A stretch of DNA of 64,000 nucleotides from an uncultured Clostridia bacterium. Lineage in GTDB: Bacteria > Bacillota > Clostridia > TANB77 > CAG-508. Within the stretch, counting starts at the first letter, position 1. Each line of letters begins with the position of its first letter. Position numbers and translations under genes: made by a program. Location of the stretch: contig OV788638.1 in NCBI GenBank assembly GCA_928721565.1, positions 248,001 through 312,000 on the forward strand. Direction: 5' to 3'. A model generated the notes under the pieces. That model was not told the DNA's origin and ran no database searches. It worked only from the letters and a program-made list of their open reading frames with translations. Shown here piece by piece: positions 40,267 to 50,144 of the stretch.

Positions 40267-42075
40267 CTACCTAATTTTTGCAAGTGTAATTATAATATTG
40301 CTTAATTCTTTTCCAAGTTTCATCTTCTTTTCTTGGTCTTGCTCTATTTCTAATTGCTTTAAAATTTCTTTTTTTCTATTATCTAATCTTTCTTTTTCAT
40401 ATTTTATTAAAATATCTTCAACAGCTTTGTCAATATTTTCTATTTCATAATCTGTTGCCATTAGCATAGTAATATGACTTTGTGTTTCTTCATCAAATGT
40501 ATCTATAAGTTTATTTATATTACTATCTTCTTTTTCTAATTCATCATATAATTGTTTCGCTATTTTTCTATTAATCTCATTTTTAAAATCTTCTGGTTTA
40601 ATTTGTTCCTTTATTTTTTCAAAAATGTTTTTGTTGTTATCTAATAATATTGCTATTATTGTATTTTCTCTTCTTTCTAAATCTTCTTCAATAATAGTTT
40701 TTTCTTGTTTTTCTATATGTTTTTCTTCTATCTTTTTACTTTGTAGTATTTTTTCATCTTTGGAACCAGCATATATCAATTTATTTACTTCAGCATATAT
40801 AGCTTCTTTTGATATATTATATCCTTTTGCGATTTTTTCTATGTATATTTCTCTCTCCATTGTATTTTCTACTTTTGAAAGAATTTTGGCAATCTCATTC
40901 AAAAATTTTATTTTGTCTCCAGTACTTTCTAAATTAAGATCTTTTTTTAAATTTTTGACCTTAAATTCTACTAATGATATTGCATTGTCCATTGCTAATT
41001 TGAATCGTCCTTCTCCAAATTTAACAATATATTCATCAGGGTCTTTTGCTCCTTCTATTTGTAATACTCTCATATCACATCCCATTTTTTGCAATATTTC
41101 CATAGATCTTGCAATTGCAGTTTGCCCAGCTCCATCTGCATCAAATCCAAGTATTACTTGCTCTGTACTCTTTCTAAGTAACCATCCTTGTTGTTCAGTT
41201 AATGCTGTTCCTAATGCTCCTACTACATTTGTTATTCCTCTTTGATGTAATGATATAACATCCATATACCCTTCTACTATTAATAATTTTTTTGTAGAAT
41301 CCTTTTTGGCTACATTTAATCCAAACAAATGCCTTCCTTTGCTATATACAACATTTTCTGGTGAATTAATATACTTTGGTTGTGGAAATTTAGGATCTTT
41401 TATTTTTGAATCATCTAATATTCTTCCTCCAAATCCAATTACTTTTCCTCTTACGTCACATATAGGAAATATAAGTCTTTCTCTATATCTGTCTATATAA
41501 GTTCCATTATCTCTTTTATTGACTAATCCAGATTCAAGTATTTCCTTTTCTCCAAAGCCTTCTGCTTTTAATGCTTTATATAATTCATCAAATCTTCCTG
41601 AAAAGCCTATTCTATATGCTTCAAGAGTTTCTTTGTTCATTTTTCTTTTTTTTACATATTCTTGTCCTATTTTTGCAATTGGTTGATATAGATTTTTATG
41701 ATAAAATTCTGCTGCAAATTCGTTTACTTTATAAACTTTTGATTTTAGTTCTTCTTTTGCTGTATCTGCATTATTTTCTAAAGTTGGTAATTGTATATTT
41801 GCTCTTTCTGCCAATTGCTCTAATGATTCTTTAAATGTTATTCCTTCTATTTTCATTAAGAATGTGTAGACATTCCCTCCTACACCACATCCGAAGCAAT
41901 GAAAAATCTGTCTATCTGGTGACACTGAAAATGATGGTGATTTTTCATTATGAAATGGGCATAATCCAAAATAGTTTCTACCTTTACGAGTTAAATGCAC
42001 ATATTGTGATATGATATCTACTACATCATTATTTTGTCTTACTTCTTCTATTATCTCATCACTGTAACGTATCAT
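40267..42075 (-). CDS. dnaG: DNA primase
   Basis: 602 residues. Makes RNA primers at the fork. The zinc domain has 'GLCPFHNEKSPSFSVSPDRQIFHCFGCG' (CHC2 ligands). The RNA polymerase domain has 'YMDVISLHQRGITNVVGALGTALTEQQ' and the Toprim aspartates 'GFDADGAGQTA'. The C-terminal helicase-binding region is Lys/Glu-rich with low similarity, as usual. Upstream of rpoD in one operon. Confidence 0.96.
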   Translation of the reverse strand: MIRYSDEIIEEVRQNNDVVDIISQYVHLTRKGRNYFGLCPFHNEKSPSFSVSPDRQIFHCFGCGVGGNVYTFLMKIEGITFKESLEQLAERANIQLPTLENNADTAKEELKSKVYKVNEFAAEFYHKNLYQPIAKIGQEYVKKRKMNKETLEAYRIGFSGRFDELYKALKAEGFGEKEILESGLVNKRDNGTYIDRYRERLIFPICDVRGKVIGFGGRILDDSKIKDPKFPQPKYINSPENVVYSKGRHLFGLNVAKKDSTKKLLIVEGYMDVISLHQRGITNVVGALGTALTEQQGWLLRKSTEQVILGFDADGAGQTAIARSMEILQKMGCDMRVLQIEGAKDPDEYIVKFGEGRFKLAMDNAISLVEFKVKNLKKDLNLESTGDKIKFLNEIAKILSKVENTMEREIYIEKIAKGYNISKEAIYAEVNKLIYAGSKDEKILQSKKIEEKHIEKQEKTIIEEDLERRENTIIAILLDNNKNIFEKIKEQIKPEDFKNEINRKIAKQLYDELEKEDSNINKLIDTFDEETQSHITMLMATDYEIENIDKAVEDILIKYEKERLDNRKKEILKQLEIEQDQEKKMKLGKELSNIIITLAKIR

Positions 42076-42205
42076 TTTCCTCCACTCCTAAACATATTAG
42101 TACATAATTATATTATTCGACGAATTTTACATAATTCCCTCTTTTTTTATATATTTTTTGTTGTTTTTGTAATATTTATGTCGTGTATGAGCAAACAGAA
42201 CAAAT

Positions 42206-42232
42206 AATAAAAAGGAACTTGCAAGTTCCTTT
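42206..42232 (-). terminator. Terminator after rnr
   Basis: Palindrome AAAGGAACTTGCAAGTTCCTTT (two 10-11 bp arms, minimal loop) at 42211-42232, followed on the minus strand by TTTATTATTTG. It overlaps the last codon region of rnr. Confidence 0.75.
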
Positions 42233-44178
42233 TAGTTTGTTACAAGCTCAAAATCAATTTTTCTTAATAATTTATTAGCATCTGTAACTCTTATTTTAAC
42301 TTTATCTCCAATTTTGTAGATTTTATGAGACATTTCACCTATAGCTTCTTTTCGTTCTTCGTTATATATAAAATATTCATTTCCCAAATTTTCATAACGA
42401 ATTAAGCCTTCTATAGTATTTTCTAGTTCAACAAATATTCCAAAGTTTGTAACTGATGAAATAATTCCCTCATATTCTTCTCCAATTTTATTCTCCATAA
42501 ATTCGGCCTTTTTTATATCTTCTGCTTCTCTTTCAACTTTTGTTGCAGTTCTTTCTCTTTCTGAACAATTTTCTGCTCTTTTTTCTGCCCTTTTTTCATA
42601 TTTTTTTATCCAAAATTCATTTACCATATAGTCATTATCTAAGTATTTAGAAATTATTCTGTGTATAAATAAATCTGGATATCTCCTTATTGGTGATGTA
42701 AAATGGCAATAATATTTACTGGCAATACCAAAATGGCCTTTATTTTCTGCTTCATATTTTGCTACTCTAAGCGTTCTTAATATAATATTTGATACCACTT
42801 TTTCTGTTTCTTTACCTTTTACATCCTCTAATATTTTTGCAAACTCATTTGGATATATAATATCTTCTTTTGAAATTCTTATTTTATATCCAAAATTATA
42901 TAACATTTTGTTTAATTCTTTTACTTTATCTAAATCTGGTGCCTCATGATTTCTATATATAAATGGTGCTTGTAACCAATAAAACTTTTCTGCTACAGTT
43001 TCATTTGCTGCAAGCATGAATTGCTCTATTATCTCATTTGCAAAATATGTTTCATATTTATTTACATCAATAGCAAATCCATTTTCATCAAGAGTAATTT
43101 TGCTTTCAGGAATATCCAAGTTTAAATATCCATTTTCTTTTCGCTTTTCTTTTAAAATTGTTGCAAGTTCTGCCATTAAGTCAAATTCATTAATATATTT
43201 TTCATATCTTTTTAAGACTTCTTCGTCTGATCTATCTATAATTTTTTGAACATCTGTATATGACATTCTTTCTGTTACATTTATAACTGACTTGTATATG
43301 TCAGATGCTATTATTTTAGCTTTTGGAGTAATTTCCATTGAACATGACAATGTATATCTATCTTGTCCTGCATTTAAACTACATATTCCGTTTGATAATT
43401 CTCGTGGAAGCATTGGTATTACACGTCCTAACATATAAATACTTGTACCTCTTAAATATGCTTCTTTATCAAGTTCCGTTTTTTCTCTTACATAATGACT
43501 CACATCTGCAATATGCACATCTAATTTATAATTTCCATTTGGCAATTTCTCTACATGTATTGCATCATCTAAATCTTTGGCATCTTCCCCATCTATTGTA
43601 AATATTATATCTTTTCTTAAATCTTTTCTATTAGGTAAGTCTACCTTATCTATTTGTGCTCCAAATGCTTTGGCTTCTGCAACAACTTCTTCTGGAAATT
43701 TATATGGTAATTCATATTGTTTTATTAATGATAACATATCAACTCCGGCTTCATTTACTCCACCTAGTACTTCTACGATTTTTCCTTCTGCATTTTTGCC
43801 TTTTTTAGGATATTCCAATATCTTGACTAGTACCTTATGATTGTTTCTTGCCTTTCCCCAATTTGATTTTGACACAAATATATCTGTTCCAAAATTTTTG
43901 TCATCTGGTACAACAAATCCAAAATTTCTATTTTTTTGAAATGTTCCTACAACAGTATCTTTTTCATGCCTGATTATTTTTATTATTTTTCCTTCTTCTT
44001 TTTTATTCTCTGTTTTATTTGAATCATTTAATATTTGGATACTTACTGTATCTCCATTTAAAGCATTTAGTGAGTTATCTCTTGATATATATACTTCTTC
44101 TTCCTGATTTTCTAACTTTACAAATCCAAAACCTTTTTGATTTTTTCTGTATGTTCCTATTTTATTTTCTTTTTTCAT
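42232..44178 (-). CDS. rnr: Ribonuclease R
   Basis: 648 residues, slightly short for RNase R (about 700-800). Two OB cold-shock domains (1-140: 'GFGFVKLENQEEEVYIS', 'NFGFVVPDDKNFGTDIFV'), the RNB catalytic domain with aspartates in 'TIDGEDAKDLDDAIHVE', 'HIADVSHYV' and 'YCHFTSPIRRYPDLFIHR', then an S1 domain at the end ('YEGIISSVTNFGIFVELENTIEGLI'). The C-terminal basic tail found in longer members is absent. It lies downstream of secG, a common pairing. Confidence 0.95.
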   Translation of the reverse strand: MKKENKIGTYRKNQKGFGFVKLENQEEEVYISRDNSLNALNGDTVSIQILNDSNKTENKKEEGKIIKIIRHEKDTVVGTFQKNRNFGFVVPDDKNFGTDIFVSKSNWGKARNNHKVLVKILEYPKKGKNAEGKIVEVLGGVNEAGVDMLSLIKQYELPYKFPEEVVAEAKAFGAQIDKVDLPNRKDLRKDIIFTIDGEDAKDLDDAIHVEKLPNGNYKLDVHIADVSHYVREKTELDKEAYLRGTSIYMLGRVIPMLPRELSNGICSLNAGQDRYTLSCSMEITPKAKIIASDIYKSVINVTERMSYTDVQKIIDRSDEEVLKRYEKYINEFDLMAELATILKEKRKENGYLNLDIPESKITLDENGFAIDVNKYETYFANEIIEQFMLAANETVAEKFYWLQAPFIYRNHEAPDLDKVKELNKMLYNFGYKIRISKEDIIYPNEFAKILEDVKGKETEKVVSNIILRTLRVAKYEAENKGHFGIASKYYCHFTSPIRRYPDLFIHRIISKYLDNDYMVNEFWIKKYEKRAEKRAENCSERERTATKVEREAEDIKKAEFMENKIGEEYEGIISSVTNFGIFVELENTIEGLIRYENLGNEYFIYNEERKEAIGEMSHKIYKIGDKVKIRVTDANKLLRKIDFELVTN

Positions 44179-44195
44179 TATTCCCTCCTACATAA

Positions 44196-44226
44196 TTAAA
44201 AAGAACAGTTTATCTCAACTGCCCTT
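44196..44226 (-). terminator. Terminator after secG
   Basis: On the minus strand AAAGGGCAGTT pairs with AACTGTTCTTT using two G-U pairs, followed by TTTTTAATT. Confidence 0.65.
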
Positions 44227-44475
44227 TTATGCTATGTATATTATTGAAAGTGCTATTGACACAATTAAGAATGCTATTCCTAATATAACTGTCCATCTTT
44301 TTTGCTTCCCTTCTTTTGTTCTTCCTTTATTTTTTTCAAAGAAATTGTTTGTAGATGAACCTGTTATTGTTGATGATAAACCTGCATCATCTTTAGATTG
44401 TACCATTGCCAATATTGTTAATGCTAAACATATTATAAAATCTACTACTATTAATATTATCTTTATTACTTGCAT
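44227..44475 (-). CDS. secG: Protein translocase subunit SecG
   Basis: 82 residues, two membrane helices (about 3-24 and 58-80) with the typical loop 'VQSKDDAGLSSTITGSS' ('QSxKxxGLSxxxxG' in relatives) between. Upstream of rnr as in many Bacillota. Confidence 0.92.
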   Translation of the reverse strand: MQVIKIILIVVDFIICLALTILAMVQSKDDAGLSSTITGSSTNNFFEKNKGRTKEGKQKRWTVILGIAFLIVSIALSIIYIA

Positions 44476-44529
44476 TTAGTATTCCTCCTAACGGTTTTCT
44501 TTACACTTGAATATTTTACCACATAAATC

Positions 44530-45216
44530 TTAAAAAATCAATGCTAATGCATTAAAAATCACAAGTTTTATCATTATTCCAGCAAATAAATTACAATTTG
44601 TGCTTTTTATTAGTCCTTTGTTTAGTTGTTTAAAACCATCATATATTTTTTCAATGTCTTTTTCTGTAGCACATTCTTGTTTTTCCATATATTCTTTAGC
44701 AAGGTATTGTGCTTTGATCATTGCATCATTTTCTAAAAATATTTTTATAACATAATATATAAAACTTAATATTAAAAATATATTTGAAAATAACATTATA
44801 TCATTAAGTTGTCCGATACATATTAATATACAAGTAATTATAAAATATATTAAATATATATTTGAATATATAAAATTAAACATTAATAATTTTTTGTCTT
44901 GTACAGAATGTAAACATTCATGTGCCATTGTTTGTATTCTGGTAAAGCTTTCATGTGTATTCCCTACAGATATTTTATCTTGTATGGCTACATATATAGT
45001 CGCCTCTGATTTTAAATCTTCTTCTACTTTTGTAGTTTCATTTCCTAATTGTTTTAATATGGTTTTACATATTTCTGTATTGCTAGGAAATTTTTTTGAT
45101 ATCGAATTTAGTTCCTCATCCAATGCAATATTTTTTAATTCTTCTGTCTTTGTTCTCATTATTAAAGACATTACTACACTAGCAATTATTGCTATAATTA
45201 TTATAATTAGTTCCAT
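44530..45216 (-). CDS. YugP-like zinc metallopeptidase, membrane-bound
   Basis: 228 residues. An N-terminal membrane helix (1-18), then 'KISVGNTHESFTRIQTMAHECLHSVQDKK' with the zinc motif HECLH (about 92-96), two more membrane helices (about 107-130 and 140-160) and a hydrophobic C-terminus. The length and HExxH plus membrane plan fit YugP-type neutral zinc metallopeptidases. The third ligand is probably the glutamate in 'KEYMEKQECATEKD'. Substrate unknown. Confidence 0.75.
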   Translation of the reverse strand: MELIIIIIAIIASVVMSLIMRTKTEELKNIALDEELNSISKKFPSNTEICKTILKQLGNETTKVEEDLKSEATIYVAIQDKISVGNTHESFTRIQTMAHECLHSVQDKKLLMFNFIYSNIYLIYFIITCILICIGQLNDIMLFSNIFLILSFIYYVIKIFLENDAMIKAQYLAKEYMEKQECATEKDIEKIYDGFKQLNKGLIKSTNCNLFAGIMIKLVIFNALALIF

Positions 45217-45273
45217 TTTTATTTCCTTTCATTTATTAACTTAATGTTCCTAATTACATCTTAAATCAATTCA

Positions 45274-45609
45274 TTATTTTATTAAACTTTGTATTGCATT
45301 GCCTATTATTTTATTTACATCTGCAATTAATATATTAAATTTCATTTCTGCATCAAAGTATTTACTTGCTTCTTGGTTCTGTATTAGTTCTCCATATAAT
45401 TCTTGCACATGCCTCATTTTGCTTTCATCATCTTTTCCAGTTTGTAAAGCAATTACTTGTGCATCATATCTAGCTTTTTCAAATTCGTTTATTTTATTTT
45501 TTAATTCAAAATTTAAATTTATTGCTTCTTTTGCCATTTTGTATGTGGCATATTCTTCAGATTGTTTTATTTCTTCTGCCAATTGATTTGCTGTATCATA
45601 TACATTCAT
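45274..45609 (-). CDS. YlbF/YmcA family protein (RicF-like)
   Basis: 111 residues, all helical. 'LAEEIKQSEEYATYKMAKEAI' and 'ELYGELIQNQEASKYFDAEMKFNILIADVNKIIGNAI' are characteristic. In Bacillus, RicA-RicF-RicT form an iron-sulfur complex that controls RNase Y and development. No partner genes are nearby. YlbF versus YmcA cannot be told apart here. Confidence 0.85.
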   Translation of the reverse strand: MNVYDTANQLAEEIKQSEEYATYKMAKEAINLNFELKNKINEFEKARYDAQVIALQTGKDDESKMRHVQELYGELIQNQEASKYFDAEMKFNILIADVNKIIGNAIQSLIK

Positions 45610-45665
45610 AATTATTCTCCTTTAATAATAAATAGCTGCATATTGTATGCAGCTCTATCTTCTGT

Positions 45666-46955
45666 TTATGCATATGCCTGACGTTTTCTGAAAGCCAATA
45701 AATTAGTAATTTCTTTTTCTGTTCCTTTTGCTTTTTTAGTTTTTTGTGCTTTCTCTTGCTCTAATTGTTTTCTTTGTTTTTCTGCCATTGTCTCGCATAT
45801 TGCTTTTTGATAAATAAAATGTGTATCTTGAGCTATTTTTGCCCAGTTATAAGTTTTTACTTTTGCTTTTGCTTTTTTTACAATATTAGCACATAGTTCA
45901 GGATTATATAATAATTCTAGTATTGAATCTGCTATTGAATTTGGGTTTCCACAGTATGTTTTCATTCCTGTTTCTCTATGTTCTACTATTTCTCCTAATC
46001 CTCCAGCATCTGATACTACTATTGGTCTTTCTGCTAGCATTCCTTCTAATGCTACTATTCCAAATGGTTCATATGTACTTGGAAATACTGATATATCTGC
46101 CGCTTTATACATTTTTTCTACATCTTTTCCATTCATGTATCCTGCAAAATATACTTTATTTGATATTCCTAAATAATCTGCTTGCGCTCTTAATTCATCA
46201 AGCATTCCACCTTTACCTGCTATTACAAGTTTCGCATCATGATAGCCTTCAAGAATTTTTGGCATTGCTGCAATTAGATTTTGAACACCTTTTTCATATA
46301 CTAATCTACCCATAAATAAAATTATTTTTTCGTTGTCCATTGCATATCTTCTTCTAAATGTATAATCTCTGTCCATTCCTGAAAATTTATTTAAATTAAC
46401 TCCATTTGGTACTACACTAATCTTTTCAAATGGTAAACCAAATAGTCTTTGTATTTCACATTTCATGTAATTACTGTTAACAATTACTTCTGTTGCTTCA
46501 TATGTAAGCATCCATTCTGTATCATTTATGTATCTTTGAGTTTCATCATGTATTCCACTGTTTCTTCCAGCTTCTGTTGCATGTATTGTTGCTACTATTG
46601 GGATGTTGTATGAATTTTTAAGTGTTTTTGCAGCATATGCTACTAACCAATCATGTGCATGTATTACATCAAAATTTCCTTGTTCTGCAATTATTTGGTT
46701 TGCTTTTGCTACCATATTAAAATTCATTTGCATTATCCAATCGATAAAATTATTTGGATTTATCATGTAATTATCTATCCTATATACTTTTACTCCTTTG
46801 TCATCCTCAAAATATGGAGTTTCACCATCTCTGTATGTTACTACAGTTACTTCGTGACCATCTTTTATTAATCTGTGTGATAGGTCATACACAACTCTTG
46901 ATATTCCGCCTACTACTCTTGGTGGATATTCCCATGTTAGCATCAATATTTTCAT
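45666..46955 (-). CDS. GT4-family glycosyltransferase (glycogen-synthase-like)
   Basis: 429 residues. 'WEYPPRVVGGISRVVYDLSHRL' opens the N-terminal domain with its nucleotide-sugar acceptor loop; 'HAHDWLVAYAAKTLKNSYNIP' and the C-terminal 'FMGRLVYEKGVQNLIAAMPKIL' and 'FPSTYEPFGIVALEGMLAERPIVVSDAGGLGEIV' form the sugar-nucleotide site with its EX7E motif. No other glycan genes are beside it, so the acceptor is unknown; glycogen/starch-like or a cell-envelope glycan are possible. Confidence 0.85.
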   Translation of the reverse strand: MKILMLTWEYPPRVVGGISRVVYDLSHRLIKDGHEVTVVTYRDGETPYFEDDKGVKVYRIDNYMINPNNFIDWIMQMNFNMVAKANQIIAEQGNFDVIHAHDWLVAYAAKTLKNSYNIPIVATIHATEAGRNSGIHDETQRYINDTEWMLTYEATEVIVNSNYMKCEIQRLFGLPFEKISVVPNGVNLNKFSGMDRDYTFRRRYAMDNEKIILFMGRLVYEKGVQNLIAAMPKILEGYHDAKLVIAGKGGMLDELRAQADYLGISNKVYFAGYMNGKDVEKMYKAADISVFPSTYEPFGIVALEGMLAERPIVVSDAGGLGEIVEHRETGMKTYCGNPNSIADSILELLYNPELCANIVKKAKAKVKTYNWAKIAQDTHFIYQKAICETMAEKQRKQLEQEKAQKTKKAKGTEKEITNLLAFRKRQAYA

Positions 46956-47092
46956 TGATTTACCCCTTTCTTAAGTTCGATCTTCTTTAGTTTTAATCTA
47001 CTTCGATATATTGTATACAAAAAAAATTAAATTGTAAATACGTTTTTGCAAAATTTTTGCTTTTTTTGTAGATTTTTGCACTTTTTATAAAA

Positions 47093-47125
47093 TAAAAAAT
47101 AGAGAGTTTTAAACTCTCCATTTAT
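47093..47125 (-). terminator. Terminator after the 99-residue gene
   Basis: GAGAGTTT and AAACTCTC pair over 8 bp; the minus strand continues ATTTTTTATTTT. Confidence 0.65.
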
Positions 47126-47130
47126 CATTT

Positions 47131-47430
47131 TTATTCTTTTACAAAATCGTCTGATTTTTGCTTTCTTTGAATTGTAGATTGTGATTGTTGTTTTCTTGAT
47201 TTTGTGTATTGTTTTTTTCTTGGAACCTTTTCAATATTTTGGTTTTTATTATTTTTATTTTTTAATTTTTCTGAAGATATTTTTTCCCATTCTTCTGGTG
47301 ATATACCGTCACTAATAGCATTAATTCTCTCTACTTCTTTTTCTATTTCTTTTATATTATTATCTTTTTTTTCTAGTCCAAATATTAACTTGAATACTTC
47401 AACAAAATTAACTTTTACTGTATTATCCAT
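47131..47430 (-). CDS. Hypothetical basic protein
   Basis: 99 residues, ATG at 47428-47430. The N-terminus ('KVNFVEVFKLIFGLEKK') could be an amphipathic helix; the rest is charged, and the last 45 residues are rich in Lys, Arg, Gln and Asn ('KKQYTKSRKQQSQSTIQRKQKS'). This suggests binding to nucleic acid or membrane, but nothing is recognised. Has its own terminator. Confidence 0.6.
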   Translation of the reverse strand: MDNTVKVNFVEVFKLIFGLEKKDNNIKEIEKEVERINAISDGISPEEWEKISSEKLKNKNNKNQNIEKVPRKKQYTKSRKQQSQSTIQRKQKSDDFVKE

Positions 47431-47562
47431 TTATATCACTCCTATTATATAGGAATCTCCTCTCTTTTATAAAATACATAGCTATTTTATCACAATTTTA
47501 TGAAAAAGTCAATATTTTTCCACATATTTCCACTAAAAATACTTTAAGATAATTATTGGGAT

Positions 47563-48258
47563 TTACTTTTCAAAAAATTTTTCAATAATTTGTGCACATC
47601 TTTGAGAAGCTTTTTCTAAATATTGTTCAAAAGTAATATTATTATTACCATTTGGGCTATCTGATATTCCTCTAACTACAATAAAAGGGATATTATCTAA
47701 TTGGCATACTTGAGCAATGGCAGCTCCTTCCATTTCTATTGCATCAGCCTCAAATTTATTTCTTATTTTTTCTTTCATGTTCATATCTGTACAGAAAATA
47801 TCTCCAGACGCTATTCTTCCAATTAATATATTGAAATCAATATTATCTAATTTTTTCATTGCCTTTTTCATTTGTTCTATTAATTGATTATCACTATTAA
47901 AATATTGGCCTGCATTGCTAATATAACCTTTTGGATGTCCAAATGCAGTTATATCAAAATCATGTTGTACTAAGCTCTTCCCTATTACTATATCTCCTAT
48001 ATTTAATTTATCATTAGCAGCCCCTGCTGAGCCAACATTTATAACTGCTTCTATATTAAAATTATCAATTAGAATTTGCGTAGTACGAGCTGCATTTACT
48101 TTTCCTACTCCTGACTCAACTAATACCACTTTTGAATTATTGATTTCTCCTTTTATAAAACTCAAATTATATATCTCTATCTTTTCGATATTTTCCATTA
48201 TATTTTCGATTTCTTGCATTTCTTCTTGCATTGCAGTAATAATTCCATATGTTTTCAT
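47563..48258 (-). CDS. mtnN: 5'-Methylthioadenosine/S-adenosylhomocysteine nucleosidase
   Basis: 231 residues from the ATG at 48256-48258 (AAAAGGAGA ahead); the frame opens 15 codons earlier in the terminator of rplL. It cleaves MTA and SAH, recycling adenine and starting autoinducer-2 formation when LuxS is present. 'GIITAMQEEM', 'SGVGKVNAARTTQ', 'NVGSAGA', 'EMEGAAIAQVC' and the catalytic aspartate in 'VVRGISDSP' are all visible. Confidence 0.93.
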   Translation of the reverse strand: MKTYGIITAMQEEMQEIENIMENIEKIEIYNLSFIKGEINNSKVVLVESGVGKVNAARTTQILIDNFNIEAVINVGSAGAANDKLNIGDIVIGKSLVQHDFDITAFGHPKGYISNAGQYFNSDNQLIEQMKKAMKKLDNIDFNILIGRIASGDIFCTDMNMKEKIRNKFEADAIEMEGAAIAQVCQLDNIPFIVVRGISDSPNGNNNITFEQYLEKASQRCAQIIEKFFEK

Positions 48259-48292
48259 AGATATTCTCCTTTTCATTTTGATAATCCCATTA

Positions 48293-48321
48293 TAAAAAGG
48301 CACTTTATTAAGTGCCTTAAA
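48293..48321 (-). terminator. Terminator after rplL
   Basis: AAAGGCACTT and AAGTGCCTT pair over 9-10 bp with loop TATT; T-run follows on the minus strand. Confidence 0.85.
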
Positions 48322-48327
48322 CTCATA

Positions 48328-48687
48328 TTATTGTAATTCAATAACAGCTCCAACTTCTTCAAGTTTAGCTTTTAATTCTTCAGCTTCTGCTTTAGCTACA
48401 TTTTCTTTTAATGTTTTAGGTGCTCCATCAACTAATTCTTTAGCTTCTTTTAATCCTAATCCTAATGCATTTTTAACAGCTGTTATAACTTTGATTTTTT
48501 GATCTCCTGCTGCTGATAATACAACATTGAATGAAGATTTTTCTTCAGCTGCTGCTGCTCCTCCAGCTGCTGGTGCAGCTGCTGCTACTGCAGATACTCC
48601 AAATTCTTCTTCTATAGCTTTTACTAAGTCAGCTAATTCTACTACTGTCATTTTTTTGATTTCTTCTATCATTTCTTCTTTACTCAT
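48328..48687 (-). CDS. rplL: Ribosomal protein L7/L12
   Basis: 119 residues. N-terminal dimer helices, a hinge rich in Ala/Gly ('AAAAPAAGGAAAAEE'), and the C-terminal domain 'KIKVITAVKNALGLGLKEAKELVDGAPKTLKENV'. It forms the stalk that recruits translation factors. Downstream of rplJ as usual. Confidence 0.97.
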   Translation of the reverse strand: MSKEEMIEEIKKMTVVELADLVKAIEEEFGVSAVAAAAPAAGGAAAAEEKSSFNVVLSAAGDQKIKVITAVKNALGLGLKEAKELVDGAPKTLKENVAKAEAEELKAKLEEVGAVIELQ

Positions 48688-48760
48688 TTTTAAATCCTCC
48701 TAATTTTATTATTTTTTTTAGCGATATAAGTTCGCAACTCTTATTTTAATTTGTTCGTTC

Positions 48761-49261
48761 TTAAGCATTTTCTTTTTGAACCTTAACTTGGTCAAGAGCA
48801 ACTGCAAGTTTTGAAATATTTCCAAGCAATGCTCCAGCAAGCATAGATAGTAATGTTTCTCTTGATGGTAATTTTGCTAAAGTTATAATTTCTTCAGCTG
48901 TCATTACTTTACCTTCAATTACACCACCTTTGATTTTATAAAAATCATTGTCTTTACTGTAATTATATATTGCTTTAGCTGCTTCTAAATAGTCATCATT
49001 GTTCATAATAACTGCTGTTGGACCTTCTAATAAATCTTCTAATCCTTCTATTCCAGCTTCAGCTAATGCTCTTCTTGTTATATTATTTTTTATAACTTTG
49101 TATTCAGAATTAGATTTTCTTAATTCAGCTCTTAATTCTGTTACATCAGCTACATTGATTCCTCTGTAATCTGTTAAAAGTACTATTTTTGCTTCTTTAA
49201 TTTTTTCTGCTAATTTTGATACTTCTTCTTTCTTTTGGTTTATGATTTTTTCACTTGCCAT
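48761..49261 (-). CDS. rplJ: Ribosomal protein L10
   Basis: 166 residues. 'IVLLTDYRGINVADVTELRAELRKSNSEYKVIKNNITRRAL' and 'TLLSMLAGALLGNISKLAVALDQV' are typical. It anchors L7/L12. A recognisable L10 leader lies upstream and allows feedback by the L10-L12 complex. Confidence 0.97.
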   Translation of the reverse strand: MASEKIINQKKEEVSKLAEKIKEAKIVLLTDYRGINVADVTELRAELRKSNSEYKVIKNNITRRALAEAGIEGLEDLLEGPTAVIMNNDDYLEAAKAIYNYSKDNDFYKIKGGVIEGKVMTAEEIITLAKLPSRETLLSMLAGALLGNISKLAVALDQVKVQKENA

Positions 49262-49263
49262 TT

Positions 49264-49392
49264 ATTTCACCTCCTAATAATACACATAATAATAAAAATC
49301 TTTATACCTGACACTTCGAGGCATAAAGATTTTATATATTCTCTTTTATACCTCGGTAGGACTTGTTTTTTGCCTACTGTCTTTGGTTATAA
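49264..49392 (-). promoter_or_regulatory. L10 leader with attenuator ahead of rplJ-rplL
   Basis: The minus strand has AACCAAAGACAGTAGGC, then CCTACCGAGGTATAAAAG, as in the Rfam L10-leader family. Then comes a hairpin AAATCTTTATGCCT...AGGTATAAAGATTT followed by T-rich sequence, an attenuator. L10 binding is expected to stabilise one fold and reduce expression. There is a GGAGGTG ribosome site right after. Confidence 0.85.
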
Positions 49393-49398
49393 TTTTAT

Positions 49399-50082
49399 TT
49401 ATTTTTGATTAATATGAAGTCCAGGTCCCATTGTTGTTGATATAGATACACCTTTAATGTATTGTCCTTTAGCTGCTGCTGGTTTAGCTTTTATGATAGC
49501 ATTCATTAATACTTCATAGTTTTCAGCTAATTTATCAGCTCCAAATGAAACTTTTCCGAATCCTAAGTGAATAATATTAGTCTTGTCTAATCTATATTCA
49601 ACTTTACCAGATTTGATTTCATTTATAGCTTTTGTTACATCCATTGTAACTGTTCCTGATTTAGGGTTTGGCATTAATCCTTTTGGTCCTAATACTTTAC
49701 CTAATCTACCAACAACACCCATCATATCTGGTGTTGCAACTATTACGTCATAGTCAAACCAGTTATCATTTTGAATTCTTGGTATTAATTCTTCAGCACC
49801 AACAAAGTCAGCTCCTGCTTTTTCTGCTTCATCTGCTTTTGGTCCTTTAGCAAATACTAAAACTCTTTGTGTTTTACCTGTACCATTTGGAAGTACTACT
49901 GTACCTCTTACTTGTTGATCAGCATGTTTTGAATCTACACCTAATTTAACATGTAATTCAACTGTTTGATCAAATTTTGTTTTTGGCATTTTTTCTATTA
50001 TATCTAATGCCTCTTTTATTTCATATTCTTTGCTAGAGTCTACTAATTTTGCACTCTCAACATATCTTTTTGATTTTTTCAT
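49399..50082 (-). CDS. rplA: Ribosomal protein L1
   Basis: 227 residues. 'KFDQTVELHVKLGVDSKHADQQVRGTVVLPNGTGK' and 'VGRLGKVLGPKGLMPNPKSGTVT' are standard. Structural protein of the stalk base and translational autoregulator in relatives. It precedes rplJ across the L10 leader and follows rplK by 62 bases. Confidence 0.98.
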   Translation of the reverse strand: MKKSKRYVESAKLVDSSKEYEIKEALDIIEKMPKTKFDQTVELHVKLGVDSKHADQQVRGTVVLPNGTGKTQRVLVFAKGPKADEAEKAGADFVGAEELIPRIQNDNWFDYDVIVATPDMMGVVGRLGKVLGPKGLMPNPKSGTVTMDVTKAINEIKSGKVEYRLDKTNIIHLGFGKVSFGADKLAENYEVLMNAIIKAKPAAAKGQYIKGVSISTTMGPGLHINQK

Positions 50083-50144
50083 TTTAATCCTCCTTTGGTT
50101 TTAACGAGCTTATTCATGCTCTCCCACTTATTATTTATTAAGAA